Source of the DNA: an uncultured Bacilli bacterium
Lineage (GTDB): Bacteria; Bacillota_I; Bacilli_A; RF39; UBA660
DNA length: 9,030 nucleotides
Assembly (NCBI GenBank): GCA_934168005.1
Contig: CAKPMN010000025.1
Location: forward strand, 1 to 9,030
Reading direction: 5' to 3'
The notes below the pieces were generated by a model. That model searched no databases. It was not told the DNA's origin and saw only the letters and a program-made list of their open reading frames with translations. Positions 6,853 to 9,030 of the stretch are shown here, in pieces. How positions within the stretch are numbered: position 1 is the stretch's first letter; each line of letters begins with the position of its first letter. A program made the position numbers and the translations under genes.

Positions 6853-7560
6853 GTCAGTTAATATAAATATGAATCTATCAAAGCCACTTAAGTCTTTTTC
6901 ACACCAAATTAATGAATTTATAAAGATTTTTTTTGCATAACTTATTATTTCATCTTTTTGTGTTGCACCTATTTCAAACGCAATCAAACTTTTAGCATTT
7001 AAATGTTCTTTAGCATTTGCTAATATTTCTTTATAGAAAAATAATCCATTATCACTTGCATATAGTGCTTGTTTAGGCTCATTATTTTTTACTATATCCA
7101 TTATTTCTTCATCATATGCGATATAAGGGGGATTAGAAATAATGATATCATATTTTTCTTTTATTCCTTTTAACATATCACTTTTTATAAATTTCACATT
7201 TGAAGATAATCTTTTATTATTTTCTTTTGCTAATGCTATTGCATCTTCTGATATGTCTGATGCACTTACTTCTATCTTTAATTCTTTTGATAATGTTATT
7301 GCGATGGCACCAGATCCTGTTCCTATATCTAATATCTTAGGGCTAGAAAAATATTTATTTATCAGTTTTATTGTTCTTGATGTTAACTCTTCTGTTTCAA
7401 ATCTTGGTATTAAAGCTCTATTATCTATTTTAAAGTTATATCCATAGAAATCAATATTTCCAACTATATATTGAACTGGTATACCACTTTCTAGTTTTTT
7501 AAAACCTTCCTTTAATTTGGAAGGTTCTAAATACTTTTCTAAATATTCTTTATCAATCAT
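6841..7560 (-). CDS. prmC: Release factor glutamine methyltransferase (short form)
   Basis: PrmC transfers a methyl group from S-adenosylmethionine to the side chain of the GGQ glutamine of release factors, raising peptide-release efficiency in the cytoplasm. Visible motifs are PVQYIVG (28-34), IPRFETEEL (51-59; most relatives have IPRPETE), the SAM-binding LDIGTGSG (77-84), Asp102 at the end of the second strand, and the substrate-glutamine motif NPPY (143-146). At 239 residues it is about 40 shorter than usual PrmC (about 280); the missing part is the front of the N-terminal helical substrate-binding domain, while the catalytic domain is whole. The ATG overlaps the prfA stop as TAATG. A TAG stop lies in the prmC frame a few codons upstream, so no longer form can start there. 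The position directly after prfA, its substrate, supports the assignment. Confidence 0.96.
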   Translation of the reverse strand: MIDKEYLEKYLEPSKLKEGFKKLESGIPVQYIVGNIDFYGYNFKIDNRALIPRFETEELTSRTIKLINKYFSSPKILDIGTGSGAIAITLSKELKIEVSASDISEDAIALAKENNKRLSSNVKFIKSDMLKGIKEKYDIIISNPPYIAYDEEIMDIVKNNEPKQALYASDNGLFFYKEILANAKEHLNAKSLIAFEIGATQKDEIISYAKKIFINSLIWCEKDLSGFDRFIFILTDKDK

Positions 7561-8615
7561 TATTCTCCGCGTAATTTTCTATTTTGATCTTCTGTTATTA
7601 AAGCTTCAATAATTTTATCTAAATCTCCTTGCATTACTCTATCAAGGGTATTTATTGTAAATCCAATTCTATGATCTGTAACACGGTTTTGTGGATAATT
7701 ATATGTTCTTATTTTTTCAGAACGATCTCCAGTTCCAATTTTACTTCTTCTTTCAGTTCCTTCTTGTTCCTCTTTTTCTCTAAGTTTTAAATCATAAAGT
7801 CTTGTTTTTAATATTTTTATAGCCTTTTCTTTATTTTTTATTTGGCTTCTTTCTGTTTGAGAATAAACTACTAATCCTGTTGGAACATGTGTAAGTCTTA
7901 CTGCTGAGTCTGTTGTATTTACTCCCTGTCCTCCACATCCTGATGCACGTGTTATATCTATTCTAACTTCACTCATATCAAGTTCAAAATCTAGATCTTC
8001 TGCTTCTGGCATAACTAAAACTGTTGCAGTTGATGTATGTACTCTACCTTGTGTTTCTGTTGATGGAACTCTTTGTACACGGTGAACACCTGATTCATAT
8101 TTTAATTTTGAATAAACGTTATCTCCTTTAACTGTAAAACTTATTAGGGAATATCCTCCAGCTTCTGATTGATACTCTTCATTAACTTCAATACTCCATC
8201 CTTGTTTTTCTGAGTAATGTTTATACATATCATATAAGTCACCAGCAAATATATTACCTTCATCTCCACCAGCTGCTCCTCTGATTTCTACAACAACATT
8301 TTTTCCATCATTAGGATCTTTTGGAAGTAATAATATTTCAAGTTCACTGTTTAGTTTTTCTAGTTCTTGTGTTAATGTTTCTACTTCTTCACGAGCCATT
8401 TCGCCTAGTTCTGGATCTTTGCTCATTTCTTTTGCTTCTTCTAAATCAGATGTATATTTTTTATATTTTTGATAAGCTTCGTAAGCATCTTTAAGTGAAG
8501 CTTGTTCTTTTGATAATTTCAATGTTTCTTTAATATCAGAAATTACTTCTGGTTTCATCAACTCTTCTGTAATTTCATTATAACGTGACTCAATAGTATC
8601 TAGTCTTTCTATCAT
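7560..8615 (-). CDS. prfA: Peptide chain release factor 1
   Basis: RF1 reads UAA and UAG in the ribosomal A site and triggers release of the finished chain. The 351-residue length is normal (E. coli 360). Domain 1 is the N-terminal helical bundle (1-100). The stop-codon recognition tripeptide is Pro-Ser-Thr (184-186, in RVPSTETQGR), the PxT form that marks RF1 rather than the SPF of RF2. The catalytic GGQ is at 228-230 (ASGCGGQGVNTTDS); Gln230 is the residue PrmC methylates. The end (DRVMQGDLDKIIEALI) is typical. The start ATG follows AAAGGGTG at a 7-base spacing, and the sigma-A promoter lies close upstream. It heads a two-gene operon with prmC. No in-frame TGA or frameshift is seen, so unlike RF2 genes it is not autoregulated by frameshifting. 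Confidence 0.98.
   Translation of the reverse strand: MIERLDTIESRYNEITEELMKPEVISDIKETLKLSKEQASLKDAYEAYQKYKKYTSDLEEAKEMSKDPELGEMAREEVETLTQELEKLNSELEILLLPKDPNDGKNVVVEIRGAAGGDEGNIFAGDLYDMYKHYSEKQGWSIEVNEEYQSEAGGYSLISFTVKGDNVYSKLKYESGVHRVQRVPSTETQGRVHTSTATVLVMPEAEDLDFELDMSEVRIDITRASGCGGQGVNTTDSAVRLTHVPTGLVVYSQTERSQIKNKEKAIKILKTRLYDLKLREKEEQEGTERRSKIGTGDRSEKIRTYNYPQNRVTDHRIGFTINTLDRVMQGDLDKIIEALITEDQNRKLRGE
7565..7568 (-). promoter_or_regulatory. Ribosome binding site of prmC within the prfA end
   Basis: GGAG on the minus strand lies four bases before the prmC ATG, overlapping the last prfA codons. With the TAATG overlap it indicates that prmC is translated by ribosomes that have just finished prfA, and it decides the short prmC start. 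Confidence 0.7.
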
Positions 8616-8641
8616 GAGGATTCACCCTTTCTAACGAATAG

Positions 8642-8670
8642 ATTATACTATATTTTATTTTGTTTTTCAA
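8642..8670 (-). promoter_or_regulatory. Promoter of prfA-prmC
   Basis: On the minus strand TTGAAA (8665-8670) and a perfect TATAAT (8642-8647) are separated by 17 bases. This is the strongest sigma-A-type promoter in the window. The predicted start near 8635 leaves a leader of about 20 bases, just room for the Shine-Dalgarno site, so no leader-based control is expected. Confidence 0.85.
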
Positions 8671-8687
8671 CAAATATAAGTATAAAC

Positions 8688-8713
8688 AAAAAAAGATTTA
8701 TAATTAAATCTTT
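8688..8713 (-). terminator. Intrinsic terminator of the upstream (right-edge) transcription unit
   Basis: On the minus strand a 9-bp perfect stem (AAAGATTTA with TAAATCTTT) and a 4-base loop are followed by seven T's, three of them in the stem. It ends transcription coming from the gene at 8833-9030 and, with it, any RNA made from the inverted repeat at 8719-8824. It precedes the prfA promoter. Confidence 0.85.
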
Positions 8714-8718
8714 CTTAG

Positions 8719-8824
8719 GTAGTAGTAGAGCTTATCGTACCAGTAAGATATAATATGATTAAATATTAACAGGACAATTAATAAATCTAAGATTATTACC
8801 TGATACGATAAATTCTACTACTAC
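8719..8824 (-). repeat. 106-nt imperfect inverted repeat (long hairpin), function unknown
   Basis: The outer arms (8719-8743 and 8800-8824) pair over 25 positions with only three departures from Watson-Crick: 8730/8813, 8731/8812 and 8740/8803. In minus-strand RNA two of these become G-U pairs and one is C-A. In plus-strand RNA only one is G-U. The fold is therefore better on the minus strand, the strand of the upstream gene. Pairing continues inward with small bulges to a TATTAA/TTAATA stem and an apical loop of about 8 bases (8770-8777). It begins eight bases after the stop of the right-edge gene and is followed by a terminator. It could be a structured 3' untranslated region, a small RNA, or a MITE-like element; no target-site duplication is visible and I recognise no known RNA family. 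Confidence 0.7.
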
Positions 8825-8832
8825 AATATTTT

Positions 8833-9030
8833 TTATTTTATTTCTCGATCACTAAATTGGAATACAGATGTATATTCTAATACTTTCCATTTATTATTTT
8901 CTTTTACTATAGTAAATGGTTTTTCTATTTCATAATAGCCATCTCTTGTACACCCTTCTCCATATGTTACTATTTTATCTATCCTGCATAGAGTAGAGAC
9001 TGCAGTATATTCTATTTTATTTTTTCTTCT
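8833..9030 (-). CDS. Hypothetical protein, C-terminal 65 residues
   Basis: An uninterrupted frame enters from the right edge and ends at TAA (8833-8835). I do not recognise the family. The visible part is hydrophilic, with alternating charged and beta-prone stretches (YYEIEKPFTIVKENNKWKVLEY), one Cys at residue 16 and one at 27 of the visible piece, and the ending SVFQFSDREIK. The pattern of Val/Ile-Lys-Glu-Asn-Asn-x-Trp-Lys-Val is common in small beta-rich extracellular or lipoprotein domains, but this is only a resemblance. Reading in the same direction as all other genes, upstream of a terminator, and with base use like its neighbours, it is probably a real gene rather than a chance frame. 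Confidence 0.7.
   Translation of the reverse strand, partial: RRKNKIEYTAVSTLCRIDKIVTYGEGCTRDGYYEIEKPFTIVKENNKWKVLEYTSVFQFSDREIK

Noticed and set aside
1278..8615. Recoding of TGA as tryptophan
   Set aside because: The tryptophan codon I checked in polC is TGG and all complete genes read through in the standard code with TAA stops.
8749..8754. Plus-strand TATAAT inside the inverted repeat
   Set aside because: No -35 element is found at 16-18 bases and no plus-strand gene follows. AT-rich sequence gives such matches by chance.
8719..8824. Long hairpin as 6S RNA, SRP RNA or a T-box leader
   Set aside because: It is too short and lacks a central bubble for 6S, lacks the conserved SRP loop and helix-8 sequence, and follows a stop codon rather than preceding a gene on its strand as a T-box would.

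Overview
This window looks like chromosomal DNA from a low-G+C Bacillota relative, possibly one of the small-genome, uncultured gut Bacilli or Clostridia. The evidence is a strongly AT-rich sequence, a Gram-positive-type PolC replicase, strong Shine-Dalgarno sites, sigma-A-like promoters and intrinsic terminators. Trp is encoded by TGG at the site I checked, and every complete gene ends in TAA, so nothing suggests the Mycoplasma TGA=Trp code. The placement is inferred from gene content and base composition and is not a firm taxonomic call.

Every gene lies on the minus strand, so transcription runs from high to low coordinates. In transcription order they are: (1) the last 65 codons of an unrecognised protein (9030-8833), followed by a 106-nt imperfect inverted repeat and an intrinsic terminator; (2) a promoter and the translation-termination pair prfA (release factor 1) and prmC (release-factor glutamine methyltransferase), joined by a TAATG stop/start overlap and closed by a terminator; (3) a monocistronic gene for an Rpn/PDDEXK_2-type putative nuclease or transposase, with its own promoter, a palindrome at the predicted start of transcription, and a five-fold Gly-Leu-Glu-Gln repeat near its C-terminus; (4) polC, the large replicative DNA polymerase III alpha subunit with built-in proofreading, which carries an extra block of about 70 residues and is closed by a terminator; (5) an ABC-transporter operon of an ATPase and an FtsX/MacB-like permease, again joined by TAATG, with the permease running off the left edge.

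PrfA and PrmC work together: PrmC methylates the Gln of the GGQ motif that PrfA uses to release peptides. The ATPase and permease should form one membrane complex. PolC is housekeeping. The Rpn-like gene is the only accessory-looking gene. The layout is compact: the three genes that end at terminators within the window (prmC, rpn-like, polC) have their stop codons inside the terminator hairpins. I see no clearly new multi-gene system. The least explained items are the 106-nt inverted repeat, the inverted repeat spanning the ABC promoter, the palindrome at the rpn-like start site, and the PolC insertion.
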